64,000 nt of DNA from Segetibacter koreensis DSM 18137 (GTDB lineage Bacteria; Bacteroidota; Bacteroidia; Chitinophagales; Chitinophagaceae). The stretch spans positions 1 through 64,000 of the forward strand of contig NZ_KB893331.1 in NCBI RefSeq assembly GCF_000374045.1, written 5' to 3'. Below the pieces are notes generated by a model that saw only the letters and a program-made list of their open reading frames with translations, was not told where the DNA came from and did no database searches. The number at the start of each line of letters is the position of its first letter. Within the stretch, counting starts at the first letter, position 1. Below, piece by piece: positions 1 to 10,650 of the stretch. Made by a program: the position numbers and the translations under genes.

Positions 1-512
1 CCATAAGTACTTCCACTTCCGTATACTCCACTGCCTGAACTGTTGTAACCAAAAATACCGTTGTTGCCAACATACAGTCCGCTACTAATTGAGGCATTAC
101 CGGCTACCTGCAATTTATATAAAGGAGATGATGTGCCTATTCCTACATTTCCTGACACATACAAACCATTTGACGGACCACTGCTGCTGCTGCCGATGGA
201 AACACCACCATTGCCATTAACGATAAATTTAGTAGACCCATTTACCTGCGCACGAAAAGGACTTACACCGGAAGCACTGTTAACGGTAAACCTGGAAGTG
301 GTGCCTGTTGAACCTATCCCCCAGTTACCTCCATTGGTTATCCTGCCCCGTTCTGTATTATTTGTTATAAAAACAACAGATTGGCTATTTTTTGTACCAA
401 ACTTTCCTGTTGCAGTTAAGGTATTGCCTCCATTTACCCAGTTTTGAGCAAGACCGGTGAGTTGAATAAATAAAAAAGAAGCAAAACTCAAAATAGAGAA
501 TATCTTTTTCAT
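1..512 (-). CDS. secreted fibre-like protein, N-terminal part (cut by window edge)
   Basis: The minus strand is open from an ATG at 512 to the window edge, giving the first 170 residues. The start MKKIFSILSFASFLFIQLTG is a clear signal peptide, cleaved after about residue 22 (LAQ). The rest is rich in Gly, Ser and Asn and contains short beta-repeat phrases such as NGGNWGIGSTG and SGNVGIGTSSPLYKLQVAG. Repeats of the GIGT-P-L-V-G kind are typical of Bacteroidota tail-fibre-like secreted proteins, which often end in an endosialidase-type chaperone domain; that end would lie outside the window. The role is inferred to be surface or extracellular. It is transcribed divergently from the type IX-secreted protein gene at 963. 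Confidence 0.75.
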   Translation of the reverse strand, partial: MKKIFSILSFASFLFIQLTGLAQNWVNGGNTLTATGKFGTKNSQSVVFITNNTERGRITNGGNWGIGSTGTTSRFTVNSASGVSPFRAQVNGSTKFIVNGNGGVSIGSSSSGPSNGLYVSGNVGIGTSSPLYKLQVAGNASISSGLYVGNNGIFGYNSSGSGVYGSGSTY

Positions 513-962
513 AATTAAAATATTTATAAATGATTTAGAAGTTTCAATTAACTCTTGTCATAAGTAAGAAAAAACTTACGGAGGAATAGTTGAAAAATGA
601 AAGTGTTGACACATAGGTCTATCTTTAAAAGATTGGGAAAAGGAGAGTTGGAAAAAAATGAGGACTTGCTACTATAAAAATAAGGGATATAAAAAGCAAA
701 TGCAAGAGTCTTCAATATAAACATTTAGAGTGAATCCTGCAAGTGTTTGATTTTATATTTTTTAATAATACATTGCAATAACAAAATATTTTATTGCTAA
801 AGAGCGCATTTAAGTATCATGCCTTTTTAGAAATTAATTTAGGTCTACTATAACGTGCATCTGACTGAGTAAACAAAGAAGGAATTTTGAAATATAAACC
901 GAAGTTCAACTTCTTTGTGATTTATTTTCTTTTGAAAGTATTCTTGATATGAAAGGAAAGTT
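513..962. other. divergent intergenic region
   Basis: AT-rich 450-bp spacer between two divergent surface-protein genes. It must hold both promoters, but I find no convincing TTG plus TAnnTTTG pair. An ATG at 949 opens a 22-codon frame overlapping the start of the downstream gene, and GGAAAG at 954-959 could act as a ribosome site for the ATG at 963. No RNA gene or repeat is seen. Confidence 0.5.
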
Positions 963-3785
963 ATGTTTAAACAAATTTTTAATAAGAAATACTCCAGATA
1001 TAAATATAAACCGGTGATTAACGGTTATTGTAAAGTTACTCCGATATATAACTGTTTTTTCAGGTCCGGATTGCCCAATATTATTTGTTATTTCTTTCTA
1101 TCATTTTTCATTTCATTTGGTCCTGTTATTGCTCAGGATGCAAATAACTGCACAGGGCCTACTGCTACTATAGAGGCTTCCTCTCCTGTCTGCCAGGGTG
1201 GAACTGTTTCCTTAAAGTTGAAAGAGGCTAGTGGTCATGCTCCTTTTGATCTTGTAGTTAACGGGGTTACGTATAAGGGGGTCGAGGTAGGGCAAACCTT
1301 TGCAACAGTTTCTGCAGCTGGCAGTATATGGGGCATGGGTGGTACTCCTGCAAATGGCAATGTTAACGATGGCGTACCCATTGAGGTGGGTGTCAAGTTT
1401 CGGTCTGCTATAAAAGGCTATATTACCGGAATTCGCTTTTATAAAGGTGTACAAAATGCCGGCGTTCACATAGGGTCCTTATGGAATTCTTCGGGTACGC
1501 GTTTAGCAACTGCTACCTTTACCAATGAGACCGACAGCGGCTGGCAGGAGGTAACTTTTCCCGTACCTGTTTCTATTGCAGCCAACACTACTTACATAGC
1601 TTCTTATTTGTCACCAAAAGGTATTTATGCTTACAGTGGAGATTTTTTTACAAATGCTGGTGTGTCAAAAGACTCGCTTACAGCTTTGCAATCAAATGCT
1701 GGTGAATTAAATGGAATTTATAAATACGGCGGTGGTTTTCCTGATCAGTCGTTCAACAATTCAAATTATTGGGTTGATGTATTGTTTATTAGTTCGCTCA
1801 CGTCAGCAACAACTACCAATTATACGCTGACGAGCATTGCAGACAGTCATAATTGTACTTCAAATGGCGCAGCATTGAGTGTAGCTTCCGTCGCTATTAA
1901 TCCCTTGCCTTCCGGATCAATAAGAATTGAGGAACAAACCTGTGATAGTGATAAAATTAATCTGATTTTTGATGCTAATAGTGGAGCCGGTCCTTTTAAT
2001 CTGGTTATAAATGGCACATCTTACTCAAATATTATTAGTGGTTCGGCTTTTAGCACTGGCATGCAAACATATTCTGCCACTAGCATTTGGAGTAATAATA
2101 CACCACCGTCGACAGCAACTGTAAGTAGTGACAGTAGCAGTGTCGAGTTGGGTGTCAAATTCAAATCAACTACAAGCGGAAAGGTTCTTGGAATACGTTT
2201 TTATAAGGCGACAGGAAACTCAGGTAAGCATACTGGTTCGCTGTGGTCCGCAGACGGAAATTTATTAGCAACAGGTATATTTAGTAATGAAACTTCAGGC
2301 GGCTGGCAGCAGCTAAATTTTACAACACCTGTAGTTATCCAGGCAAATACTGTCTATATAGCTTCTTATTATACACCTGTTGGTCAATATTTGTATAGTA
2401 GTAATTATTTTACCAATAACTCAGCCGGTAATTCTTTTCTCAAAGCATTAAGTAGCGGTGAAGAGGGTGCTAATGGGGTTTTTAAATATGGCCCTGGCGG
2501 TATATTTCCTACCGAGTCATTTGACAACACAAATTATTGGGTAGATGTAGTTTTCAAACCTGATACTGTATTTACTCCCGAAAAAAACTTTTTTCACTTA
2601 ATATCTGTTTCAGATGCAAACTCTTGTACTCTTTTGGGGGATCCTTTATACGAGCTGGGGGTTGTACCCATTTCATGTCCCCCCGTTTTAATGGATAGCC
2701 TTGTTCCTGTAACCTGTTCACCTCAGAGTTTACAATTGGTTTTTCGCCAACCCATTAGTTGTGCTTCTATTGCTGTCGATGGAAGTGATTTTACAGTTGA
2801 AGGGCCATACCCAGTAAGAGTAACAAGTGCCAGAGGTGATTGTGTCAGTAATGGATTTTCATCCTCAATTACTATTCAATTGGATAAGCCCTTGCAGCGA
2901 GCAGGGAAGTTTCAATTACATCTTCAGGACGGCAGTGATGGAAATACATTATTGGATGAACATAACCAGCAAACGCCAAAAGGTTCCGCTTTATCTTTTG
3001 AGATAAAAGATACCGTAAATGCTGCATTTACTTATACCATAAAATATGGTTGTTCAATAGATAGTGTCCTTTTTAGGCATACCGGTAGTAATGGTGTTAA
3101 TCAATGGATGTGGGAATTGGGTGATAACGTAAACAGCACAAATCAAAACCCTATGGCTCTTTATTCAGTTTTTGGCGAAAAACAAGTGAGGCTGATAACA
3201 AGCAATGGGTTTTGTAGTGATACTGCCAATGCCACTATTGTGCTGGATAACTATTTAAGTGTAGATCTTGATGTAAAAGCAAAGGAATGTACCCAGGAGC
3301 CCGTAGAATTTATTAGCACAGCAAAGGGAAAGATTGTAAAACATCAGTGGTCCTTCGGTGATGGCACATTCTCTGACCAGGCATCGCCTTTCCATTCCTA
3401 CCAGTACACCCAGCAAGCTGGAAATGCTTTTCAGGTTAGCTATTCTGTAACTGATCAGTATGGCTGCGTGAAAAGTATAACCATACCCCTGGATATTTAT
3501 ACCAATTGCACTGTATATATTCCCAATGCTTTTACGCCTACCGGAGATGGTCTAAATGATTTGTTCAGACCTTTAAATGTAAAACTTTCAGATCACTATG
3601 AGTTTAGAATATTAAACCGTTGGGGACAGGAAGTATTTTTTACGAAAGATATTTCCCAAGGCTGGGATGGCCGTTACAAAGGCCAGAATCAGCAAACCGG
3701 TACTTACGTTTGGATGATGCGCTATACAGATATTAATACTAAAAAAATCGTAAACCGCAAAGGCAGTTTTATCTTAATAAGATAG
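963..3785 (+). CDS. type IX-secreted surface protein with two DUF4082 domains, PKD-like domains and type B sorting domain
   Basis: A 940-residue exported protein. A hydrophobic stretch at about residues 39-57 ending in VIAQ looks like a signal peptide, so either the N-terminus is unusually long or a later start (GTG at 1014) is used. Two DUF4082 units (roughly residues 125-285 and 370-535) share GVKF, GIRFYK, GSLW, NYWVDV and TVYIASY-like motifs. They are followed by two PKD-like beta domains (about 685-850), the second containing WSFGDGT. The last 90 residues (VYIPNAFTPTGDGLNDLF, then NRWGQEVF and WDG) form the gliding-motility-type CHU_C C-terminal domain that directs type IX secretion and surface attachment. 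DUF4082 often accompanies carbohydrate-binding modules, so an adhesin or matrix role is an inference. Confidence 0.9.
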   Translation: MFKQIFNKKYSRYKYKPVINGYCKVTPIYNCFFRSGLPNIICYFFLSFFISFGPVIAQDANNCTGPTATIEASSPVCQGGTVSLKLKEASGHAPFDLVVNGVTYKGVEVGQTFATVSAAGSIWGMGGTPANGNVNDGVPIEVGVKFRSAIKGYITGIRFYKGVQNAGVHIGSLWNSSGTRLATATFTNETDSGWQEVTFPVPVSIAANTTYIASYLSPKGIYAYSGDFFTNAGVSKDSLTALQSNAGELNGIYKYGGGFPDQSFNNSNYWVDVLFISSLTSATTTNYTLTSIADSHNCTSNGAALSVASVAINPLPSGSIRIEEQTCDSDKINLIFDANSGAGPFNLVINGTSYSNIISGSAFSTGMQTYSATSIWSNNTPPSTATVSSDSSSVELGVKFKSTTSGKVLGIRFYKATGNSGKHTGSLWSADGNLLATGIFSNETSGGWQQLNFTTPVVIQANTVYIASYYTPVGQYLYSSNYFTNNSAGNSFLKALSSGEEGANGVFKYGPGGIFPTESFDNTNYWVDVVFKPDTVFTPEKNFFHLISVSDANSCTLLGDPLYELGVVPISCPPVLMDSLVPVTCSPQSLQLVFRQPISCASIAVDGSDFTVEGPYPVRVTSARGDCVSNGFSSSITIQLDKPLQRAGKFQLHLQDGSDGNTLLDEHNQQTPKGSALSFEIKDTVNAAFTYTIKYGCSIDSVLFRHTGSNGVNQWMWELGDNVNSTNQNPMALYSVFGEKQVRLITSNGFCSDTANATIVLDNYLSVDLDVKAKECTQEPVEFISTAKGKIVKHQWSFGDGTFSDQASPFHSYQYTQQAGNAFQVSYSVTDQYGCVKSITIPLDIYTNCTVYIPNAFTPTGDGLNDLFRPLNVKLSDHYEFRILNRWGQEVFFTKDISQGWDGRYKGQNQQTGTYVWMMRYTDINTKKIVNRKGSFILIR

Positions 3786-4116
3786 ATATCTGGGTGATAT
3801 ACTCAACATTATTGATTCTGTAATTGTGAAAGTTAAAGGAGTTGTTTTTCAACCTTTTTTTCGCACTACTTCTAATACTTTTTGCACTTATTTTATTAAT
3901 ATCATATTTTTTTTGCCTGATTTTAAAAGTAGCTTAACAGATTTCCTTAAAAAAACAGATTTCTTTTATTGTAACTTTAATTCGTATCTTTTATTTCTTT
4001 TTCTTCTCTCTTTTAAATTCTCCAATTTTCTATGATTACTATTTAACCTAATAGTTCAGAAAATAATTTTTGAATACTGTGAGAAACATCAATGTATCAC
4101 AATAAAAAATTCAATC

Positions 4117-4209
4117 ATGGAAGATTTTCTCACTATGCTGCCTGGTATAATAATCATTATTGGTTTTACAGTTTCATTAATAAAAAATAGGGAACACAAG
4201 CATCAGTAG
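4117..4209 (+). CDS. possible 30-residue single-pass membrane peptide
   Basis: ATG to TAG encodes a 30-residue peptide with one hydrophobic helix (LPGIIIIIGFTVSLI) followed by a basic, His-containing tail (KNREHKHQ). This layout resembles many short bacterial membrane proteins. No clear promoter or ribosome site is visible and the family is not recognised. The downstream terminator at 4339 fits the end of a short transcript. It may be a chance frame. Confidence 0.3.
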   Translation: MEDFLTMLPGIIIIIGFTVSLIKNREHKHQ

Positions 4210-4338
4210 TTATAATCATAGATTATAATTGCGTGTTTTAATGAATGATTTGTGCGATTTTATGATCGCTTCTCCATCACATATGTTTTTAGGAGCGTAA
4301 TTTTTTTTAACTGAAATTGTCGTTCTTTTACTAATATA

Positions 4339-4379
4339 AAAATCCTGCAAAACTGTCTGTTTGTCTTGCAGGATTTTTT
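4339..4379. terminator. bidirectional rho-independent terminator
   Basis: An AAAATCCTGCAA arm (4339-4350) pairs with TTGCAGGATTTT (4366-4377) across a 15-nt loop. It is followed by T residues on the plus strand and by a T run on the minus strand, so it can end both the plus-strand transcripts from the left and the cupredoxin gene at 4412-5341. Confidence 0.8.
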
Positions 4380-4411
4380 AGATTACCGATAGTCCTCTAC
4401 TTCAAAAAATG

Positions 4412-5341
4412 CTATTTGACTACTACCTGGTGAGTTTCTTTTAACCCATTGAGCATGAAAATGATGGAATAATTGCCTGCAGGCAAATCTCCTAAATGTA
4501 GATGGCCATTATTTACACCTGCATACGCCTGCATCATTGTGTTTATAAGTATCTTTCCTTCGGTACTGATAACTTTTACATTCATTTTGCCTTCTTTTTC
4601 CGCGTTAAACGTCAACATTAAATGGCCCATTGCAGTTACGGGATTAGGGCTTATAGAAGTTATTAGCTTAAGGTTAGACAATTTATTCTTAAACAGTTTT
4701 GTATCAGAAAAAACACGCTTACCGTCTTTATCTACTATTGCAAGATTATAATAATAATACTCCTGCCCTGAAGAAATTTTAGTGTCAGTAAATGAATAAG
4801 ATGTTTCACCGGCAGAATTTCCTGCGGCAAGTACTCTTGCTATTTCTGTAAATTCTGACCCGTTTGAACTGCGGCGGATAGAGAAATAATCAGTATTTTG
4901 CTCAGTTGCAGTTTTCCAGTTTAAAGAAACATTAGAATTAGAACTGTTTACCTGGAAAGTGGTCAGCGTTACGGGCAAAGCGGTAGAAGCTGTGAAAGAG
5001 CCAGCCATATTGGGGGCATGAGGTATACACCAATAATTATAATCACCTGCAACTTTAACTACATAATCAAAAGTTGTACTGGTAGAATTAATATCAGCAT
5101 TCCATGTAGCAGCACCGGCGGGAAGAGAATTGCCCGTGCCCTGAGATGCGGGATCACATGTAGTTGTATGCGATCCGCTGACCCAAACCCACCTTACTGT
5201 ATCTCCGACAATCACATCACTTATTGTGTTGGGGCTAAAAGAAAAATTTGCAACATTAACTAGATGAACCTTGGCAACCTGTGCGTGGCTCACAAAAAAA
5301 ATAACTAAAAAACCTAACGAAAAAAGTATATTCTTTTTCAT
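4412..5341 (-). CDS. secreted cupredoxin with type A type IX sorting tail
   Basis: A 309-residue protein from ATG 5341. The frame extends upstream, but residues 1-21 from this ATG (MKKNILFSLGFLVIFFVSHA) form a complete signal peptide. Residues about 24-118 are a plastocyanin-like domain: NFSFSPNTI, then His58 in GSHTTTC, and Cys105-x2-His108-x3-Met112 in YWCIPHAPNM give the four type-1 copper ligands. A beta-sandwich linker (about 130-225, LNWKTATEQNTDYFSI) of the kind common in Bacteroidota secreted proteins follows. The C-terminus (SPNPV near 242, ending HQVVVK) is a type A type IX sorting signal. Probable role: secreted or surface electron carrier or copper protein. Redox partners are not evident nearby. 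Confidence 0.85.
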   Translation of the reverse strand: MKKNILFSLGFLVIFFVSHAQVAKVHLVNVANFSFSPNTISDVIVGDTVRWVWVSGSHTTTCDPASQGTGNSLPAGAATWNADINSTSTTFDYVVKVAGDYNYWCIPHAPNMAGSFTASTALPVTLTTFQVNSSNSNVSLNWKTATEQNTDYFSIRRSSNGSEFTEIARVLAAGNSAGETSYSFTDTKISSGQEYYYYNLAIVDKDGKRVFSDTKLFKNKLSNLKLITSISPNPVTAMGHLMLTFNAEKEGKMNVKVISTEGKILINTMMQAYAGVNNGHLHLGDLPAGNYSIIFMLNGLKETHQVVVK

Positions 5342-5787
5342 ATGCGGATTTTTTTTGGTTTTAACTATTACCAACAAATTAATTTTAATTTTCTGCTTTC
5401 TGTTTTATTTCCTGCCAGATAGGATAAAACTCCTTCTCATTACAGAAAAATCCTTTCTGAACAGATATTGGTTAATCGACTTAAACTGTTCTTAGAACCT
5501 GATCTTTTCAATTCGACTTTCTGTTTTTCCTTCTTATTCCCACTTGAATAATTTTGATGCAAAATCATTTATTTCAGGAAGAATAAATTGAAATCCTTGT
5601 ATCAATTGTGTGCGATTTCTCCAATTGACCCTTGTTGCATTTGAAAAGCTTAATTTTGCTAAAGCGATTTGCCTGCATATTGTACACAAGATCTTTGATA
5701 ATAAAAATATCAGGAGTTGGACTTAATTAAAAAACAAAAGACAACGAAAAGCAGGTTTTGTAATGTATGGTATGATATTATTGAAAA
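5342..5787. other. divergent intergenic region upstream of the cupredoxin and icmF genes
   Basis: AT-rich 446-bp spacer that should contain promoters for both genes. No full consensus TTG/TAnnTTTG pair is visible; TATTATTG at about 5775-5782 is one base off the -7 box and lies just upstream of the icmF start. No small gene, repeat or structured RNA is recognised. Confidence 0.4.
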
Positions 5788-8700
5788 ATGTACATAATGT
5801 CTTATTCTCCCCGAAATAAAGTTAGAATTGTAACAGCAGCATCATTATTTGATGGACACGATGTTGCCATAAATATCATGCGGCGTATAATGCAGGCAAA
5901 AGGCGTAGAAATCATTCACCTTGGTCATAATAGAAGCGTAGCAGAAATTGTGGAATGTGCAATAGAAGAAGATGCTCAGGGAATTGCAATCACAAGTTAC
6001 CAGGGTGGGCATGTTGAATTCTTTAAGTATATGAAAGATATGCTCGATGAGAACGGTTGCAGCCATATAAAGATATACGGCGGCGGCGGCGGTACTATAC
6101 TTCCCGCAGAAATTAGAGAACTTGAAAACTATGGCATAGCTAAAATTTACAGCCCCGACGATGGACGGCTGATGGGTCTGGAGGGAATGATTGAAGATGT
6201 GGTAAAAGGTTGCGATTTCCCGCTTGATGGAAATCTGGAAATATCAGGAGAACTGCAACTTGAGGAAGTAAAAGATATTCGCTTTATTGCTCGTGCAATA
6301 AGCCACGCCGAAAACGGCCAGGAGTTTAATGAGCTCATTTCTCCCTTTTCTAAAATTGAAAAAATAGCGGATAAACAAATTTCTCCCGTATTAGGAATTA
6401 CAGGTACGGGCGGAGCCGGAAAATCTTCTGTTACTGATGAAATAGTCCGTCGGTTTCTAAATGCATATGCCGATAAAACAATTGCGGTTATTTCTGTAGA
6501 TCCTTCAAAAAAGAAAACAGGAGGTGCCCTCCTTGGCGACAGGATAAGAATGAATTCTATTCATAGTGGACGTGCTTATATGCGGAGCCTGGCTACACGT
6601 GAGAGTGATATAGCCCTAAGTAAGCACGTGAGCGAGGCTATTGAAATTGTAAGACGTGCAGGATATGATTTTGTTATTTTAGAAAGTGCGGGAGTAGGGC
6701 AAAGCGATGCCAGTATTTTGGAATTTTGCGATGTAAGCCTTTATGTAATGACCCCGGAATATGGAGCCGCCTCCCAGCTTGAAAAGATTAATATGCTCGA
6801 TTACGCCGATATTATCTGCATAAATAAATTTGACAAAGCGGGATCATTAGATGCATTGATGGAAGTGCGAAAACAGTATAAGCGCAATCATGGGTTATGG
6901 ACGGCTAAAGATCAGGAACTGCCAATAGTAGGAACGATTGCAGCTAAATTTAACGATGAGGGAGTTAATAGCCTTTTTGTGGAAATAGTAAAGGCTGTTG
7001 AAGCAAAAACAAATATCTGCTTTGGAAAAAAAGAAATAGAAGAGAGTGAAATCAACCATTCAATCAGCCAATTGATTGTGCCGCCAAATAGAGTTCGTTA
7101 TTTATCTGAAATAGCAGAAAGTAACCGCAAGTATAATAGCTGGGTGAATAAGCAGAGCGAAATTGCTTCCAAGCTTTACCAAATAAATGGTGCTCTTGAA
7201 GCACTAAAAGAGATTCATCCAATAGAAGTACAGGCCCAAGCTTTAGAGAGTTTACCGCTAGCAAAAAAACATTTTGAAAAACAATTAGACAAAGAATGCC
7301 ATAGCTTACTACATAAGTGGCCGCAAGTAATAAAGAAATACAATGCAGAATTTTTTGAGTATGAGGTGCGGGGCAAATTTATTAAGCAGTCTCTTATTAC
7401 TACCAGTTTATCGGGCACACCTATACCCAAGATAGTATTGCCAAAGTATAAGGATTGGGGCGATATTTTGCGTTGGCAATTAAAGGAAAATATCCCCGGT
7501 GAATTTCCGTATACTGCCGGCGTGTTTGAATTGAAGCGGGAAGGAGAAGATCCTACTCGCATGTTTGCAGGAGAAGGCGGTCCCGAACGCACCAATAAAC
7601 GGTTTCATTACGTGTCCTTCGGTCAGGGCGCGAAACGTCTTTCTACAGCCTTTGACAGCGTCACTTTATATGGAGAAGATCCGGATTTGCGTCCAGACAT
7701 TTTTGGTAAAATAGGAAATAGTGGTGTTAGTGTAGCAACTGTAGATGATGCTAAGAAACTATATAGCGGTTTTGATTTGTGTGACTCCCGCACGTCAGTA
7801 AGCATGACAATTAATGGTCCTGCGCCGGTTATACTTGCTCTTTTTATGAATGCTGCTATCGACCAGTTGTGCGAAAAATGGATCGAAGCTAATGGACAAT
7901 GGTCTTCGGTGAATAATAAACTTAAAGAGAAGTTTATCCATTTTTCAAGGCCCTCTTATTATAATCCGGCCTCACCAGAGAGACTTCCTGAAGGAAGCAA
8001 TGGATTAGGTTTAAAGCTGTTAGGTCTATCTGGTGATGAAGTTGTACCAGCGAAGGTTTACCAACAACTACGGTTTGAAGCATTAAGCCAGGTTCGCGGA
8101 ACTGTGCAGGCAGATATTTTAAAAGAAGACCAGGCGCAGAATACCTGCATCTTCAGTACAGAGTTTGCACTAAAACTTATGGGCGACGTGCAGCAATATT
8201 TCGTTGATAACAAGGTCCGTAATTTTTACAGCGTCAGTATTAGTGGCTATCATATAGCGGAGGCAGGAGCTAATCCTATTACCCAACTGGCTTTTACTCT
8301 TTCCAACGGTTTTACTTACGTAGAATATTATCTCAGTCGCGGAATGAATATAGATGATTTTGCACCTAATTTATCTTTTTTCTTTAGTAACGGAATGGAT
8401 GTTGAGTACAGCGTCATCGGCCGTGTAGCAAGAAAAATATGGGCCAACGCCATGAAGTATAGATACAATGCAAATGATCGCAGCCAGAAACTAAAATATC
8501 ACATTCAGACAAGTGGTCGCAGTCTTCATGCCCAGGAAATTGACTTCAATGACATTCGAACAACCTTACAGGCATTGTATGCTATATATGACAACTGCAA
8601 CAGCTTGCATACCAATGCTTACGACGAGGCTATAACAACCCCTACCGAAGAAAGTGTGCGTCGTGCCATGGCCATTCAACTTATCATTAATCGTGAGCTT

Positions 8701-9195
8701 GGCACCGCTAAAAATGAAAACCCCAACCAGGGAAGTTTTTTAATAGAAGAGTTAACAGATCTTGTTGAAGAAGCTGTGCTTGCAGAATTTGATCGGATAA
8801 ACGACAGAGGAGGAGTGCTGGGGGCAATGGAAAGAATGTACCAGCGAAACAAAATACAGGAAGAAAGTCTTTTTTATGAGCACCAGAAACATACCGGTGA
8901 ACTTCCTCTTATTGGCGTAAATACTTTTTTAAATAAAAAAGGCAGCCCTACCGTTTTACCCAATGAAATTATACGTAGCACTACAGAGGAAAAGCAACAA
9001 CAGATACAAAACCTTAACGACTTTAAAAAGAGAAATGAAGATAAATCTACTGAAATGCTTATAAGACTTAAAAAGGCCGCAATTAATAACGCAAACCTTT
9101 TTGAAGAACTTATGGAAACTGTTAAATATTGTTCGCTTGGCCAAATCACTCATGCATTGTACGAAGTAGGTGGGCAGTATAGAAGAAATATGTAA
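5788..9195 (+). CDS. icmF: fused isobutyryl-CoA mutase (B12-binding, G-protein chaperone and mutase in one chain)
   Basis: 1135 residues, the usual size of IcmF. Order: adenosylcobalamin-binding Rossmann domain (about 10-145, with DGHD, SYQGGH and GGGGGT); MeaI-type GTPase (about 200-415, Walker [32 protein letters not shown], and NKFD near 346); linker; TIM-barrel mutase (about 555-1110, with the IcmF hallmark [17 protein letters not shown] and [18 protein letters not shown]). Catalyses isobutyryl-CoA to n-butyryl-CoA rearrangement, linking valine and fatty-acid metabolism; the fused GTPase gates cofactor loading. The Phe in AGVFELKR is the IcmF-type substrate residue rather than the Tyr of methylmalonyl-CoA mutase. 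ATG 5788 and the in-frame ATG 5797 are both possible starts. The gene stands alone. Confidence 0.95.
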   Translation: MYIMSYSPRNKVRIVTAASLFDGHDVAINIMRRIMQAKGVEIIHLGHNRSVAEIVECAIEEDAQGIAITSYQGGHVEFFKYMKDMLDENGCSHIKIYGGGGGTILPAEIRELENYGIAKIYSPDDGRLMGLEGMIEDVVKGCDFPLDGNLEISGELQLEEVKDIRFIARAISHAENGQEFNELISPFSKIEKIADKQISPVLGITGTGGAGKSSVTDEIVRRFLNAYADKTIAVISVDPSKKKTGGALLGDRIRMNSIHSGRAYMRSLATRESDIALSKHVSEAIEIVRRAGYDFVILESAGVGQSDASILEFCDVSLYVMTPEYGAASQLEKINMLDYADIICINKFDKAGSLDALMEVRKQYKRNHGLWTAKDQELPIVGTIAAKFNDEGVNSLFVEIVKAVEAKTNICFGKKEIEESEINHSISQLIVPPNRVRYLSEIAESNRKYNSWVNKQSEIASKLYQINGALEALKEIHPIEVQAQALESLPLAKKHFEKQLDKECHSLLHKWPQVIKKYNAEFFEYEVRGKFIKQSLITTSLSGTPIPKIVLPKYKDWGDILRWQLKENIPGEFPYTAGVFELKREGEDPTRMFAGEGGPERTNKRFHYVSFGQGAKRLSTAFDSVTLYGEDPDLRPDIFGKIGNSGVSVATVDDAKKLYSGFDLCDSRTSVSMTINGPAPVILALFMNAAIDQLCEKWIEANGQWSSVNNKLKEKFIHFSRPSYYNPASPERLPEGSNGLGLKLLGLSGDEVVPAKVYQQLRFEALSQVRGTVQADILKEDQAQNTCIFSTEFALKLMGDVQQYFVDNKVRNFYSVSISGYHIAEAGANPITQLAFTLSNGFTYVEYYLSRGMNIDDFAPNLSFFFSNGMDVEYSVIGRVARKIWANAMKYRYNANDRSQKLKYHIQTSGRSLHAQEIDFNDIRTTLQALYAIYDNCNSLHTNAYDEAITTPTEESVRRAMAIQLIINRELGTAKNENPNQGSFLIEELTDLVEEAVLAEFDRINDRGGVLGAMERMYQRNKIQEESLFYEHQKHTGELPLIGVNTFLNKKGSPTVLPNEIIRSTTEEKQQQIQNLNDFKKRNEDKSTEMLIRLKKAAINNANLFEELMETVKYCSLGQITHALYEVGGQYRRNM

Positions 9196-9539
9196 GTGTA
9201 TAATTGAATAGATAAAAAGTTGCCAAGATAGAAGTTGAAGAAAACTTACATGAATAATTTAAATTTCCTGGGAAAAAGTTAGCATCGTGTATTCCACAAG
9301 TCTTCAATTCTACGAACGTTTAATAAAATTCCTTTTCGTGCAACTCCCGGGCTTTTTATCTTTTATCTAATTTCTGGTATTTTTGTTTCATCTAAAATTT
9401 ATCTTATCTCTGCCTGATCATTTTGCCTCTGGCTCAACTAAAGCTGTAATGGCAATAAAGCTAAAATTACTTGTTATAATTTATATTGCAGCAGTCGCCT
9501 TTTCTCCTTTTGTAATCTAAAAGGCTTCTTCAATCATTG
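9196..9539. other. intergenic region after icmF
   Basis: 344 bp. One open frame (roughly 9385-9520) would encode a hydrophobic tail ending in KLKLLVIIYIAAVAFSPFVI; with ATG 9449 this is a 23-residue membrane peptide. Nothing else supports it. No terminator or RNA gene is recognised. Confidence 0.3.
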
Positions 9540-10634
9540 ATGAGAAAATTTTTACAACGAATATTATCAGGACCTGTAAGCCGCCTAGCAGATAAATATT
9601 CATCAAAGCCAGATAAAGCGCGAGTACATAAAGCATTAACACAGTTATATAATAAGATATCAACCGGTAACGAAAAGAAAGGGCTGCTAATTGATTTTAC
9701 TCCCGACGAAGACAGATTTATTATTTTTTCAGACCAACATAAAGGAGCAAAAAATGGTTCTGACGACTTTGCATTTGCCGAGAAAAATTACCTGTACGCA
9801 TTAGAGTACTACAATCAAAACAATTTTCATTTTATCTCGTTGGGAGACGGAGAAGAACTTTGGGAAAATACATTAGCTGCAGTAAAAAAATGCAATGTTG
9901 CCAGCTATGAAAAAGAAAAATCTTTTTTGCAGAGAAATGCATTTTCTAAAGTTTTTGGCAATCATGACCTGGAGTGGGATAACAGTCCGTTAGCAGGTGT
10001 CGAACTTCGAAGTATTTATGGTTGCAAAGTTCCTATATATGAAGGGATCATTTTAAAAACACCAGGTAATAATCCATTGCGTATTTTTTTAACCCACGGT
10101 CACCAGGGCGATGAATTGAGTGATGGGAATTGGTTTAGTAAATGGTTTGTTGCAAAAATCTGGGCGCCGTTACAATCGTACCTATCCATTAATCCTAATA
10201 CGCCTGCCTTTCAGGATCACTTAAAAACGGATCATAATCTTTTTATGTATGAGTGGATAACGAAGCAAAAAAATATGCTACTGATAACGGGGCATACACA
10301 CCAGCCTGTTTTTCAATCTTTGACCCACCTTGAAAGTTTATACAGAAATATGGCTGCTGCTAAAGAAGCAAATGATGTGGCAACAATACAATTAATTGAG
10401 AGCGAAATTGAACAGAAAAAATTAAAAGGTAATTCCCTCCCTGATTTTACAGCTTACAAACCTACCTATTTCAACAGTGGTTGTTGTTGTTTTAACGACG
10501 GTGATATTACAGGTATAGAAATAGCAGATGGCAAAATACGCCTTATTAAATGGGAATACGGAAAGGATAAGTTACAATTGCCTTCAAGAGTGGTACTTGA
10601 CGAAACTGATTTAGAACCTCTCGGTAAATATTAA
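9540..10634 (+). CDS. calcineurin-like metallophosphoesterase
   Basis: 364 residues from ATG 9540 (a TTG directly upstream is also in frame). The five metallophosphatase blocks are present in order: Asp65-x-His67 (SDQH), Gly-Asp103 (LGDGEELW), Gly-Asn-His-Asp at 140-143, His186/His188 (THGHQ) and Gly-His-Thr-His at 251-254. These bind the dinuclear metal centre. There is no signal peptide, so the enzyme is cytoplasmic or peripheral. The substrate cannot be told from sequence; phosphomonoester, phosphodiester and UDP-diacylglucosamine hydrolase-like activities are all possible. It converges with the PepSY-like gene. Confidence 0.85.
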   Translation: MRKFLQRILSGPVSRLADKYSSKPDKARVHKALTQLYNKISTGNEKKGLLIDFTPDEDRFIIFSDQHKGAKNGSDDFAFAEKNYLYALEYYNQNNFHFISLGDGEELWENTLAAVKKCNVASYEKEKSFLQRNAFSKVFGNHDLEWDNSPLAGVELRSIYGCKVPIYEGIILKTPGNNPLRIFLTHGHQGDELSDGNWFSKWFVAKIWAPLQSYLSINPNTPAFQDHLKTDHNLFMYEWITKQKNMLLITGHTHQPVFQSLTHLESLYRNMAAAKEANDVATIQLIESEIEQKKLKGNSLPDFTAYKPTYFNSGCCCFNDGDITGIEIADGKIRLIKWEYGKDKLQLPSRVVLDETDLEPLGKY

Positions 10635-10650
10635 TGAGGCATCAATTTTC

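Larger units (their letters stand above)
3786..4411. other. intergenic region between convergent genes
   Basis: T-rich 626-bp stretch. It contains a possible 30-residue membrane peptide (4117-4209) and a strong bidirectional hairpin terminator (4339-4379). A 69-codon frame at 3826-4035 is phenylalanine-rich, has no recognisable features and is probably not a gene. Confidence 0.5.

Noticed and set aside
61-447. 128-codon plus-strand frame
   Set aside because: Antisense to the secreted fibre-like gene, whose minus-strand frame has a signal peptide and typical repeats.
949-1017. 22-codon upstream frame overlapping the type IX protein start
   Set aside because: Too short and without a recognisable leader-peptide signature; more likely chance.
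3826-4035. 69-codon frame rich in Phe and Leu
   Set aside because: Poly-T driven composition, no features and no promoter.
9449-9520. 23-codon hydrophobic frame upstream of the metallophosphoesterase
   Set aside because: Too short and without supporting signals.
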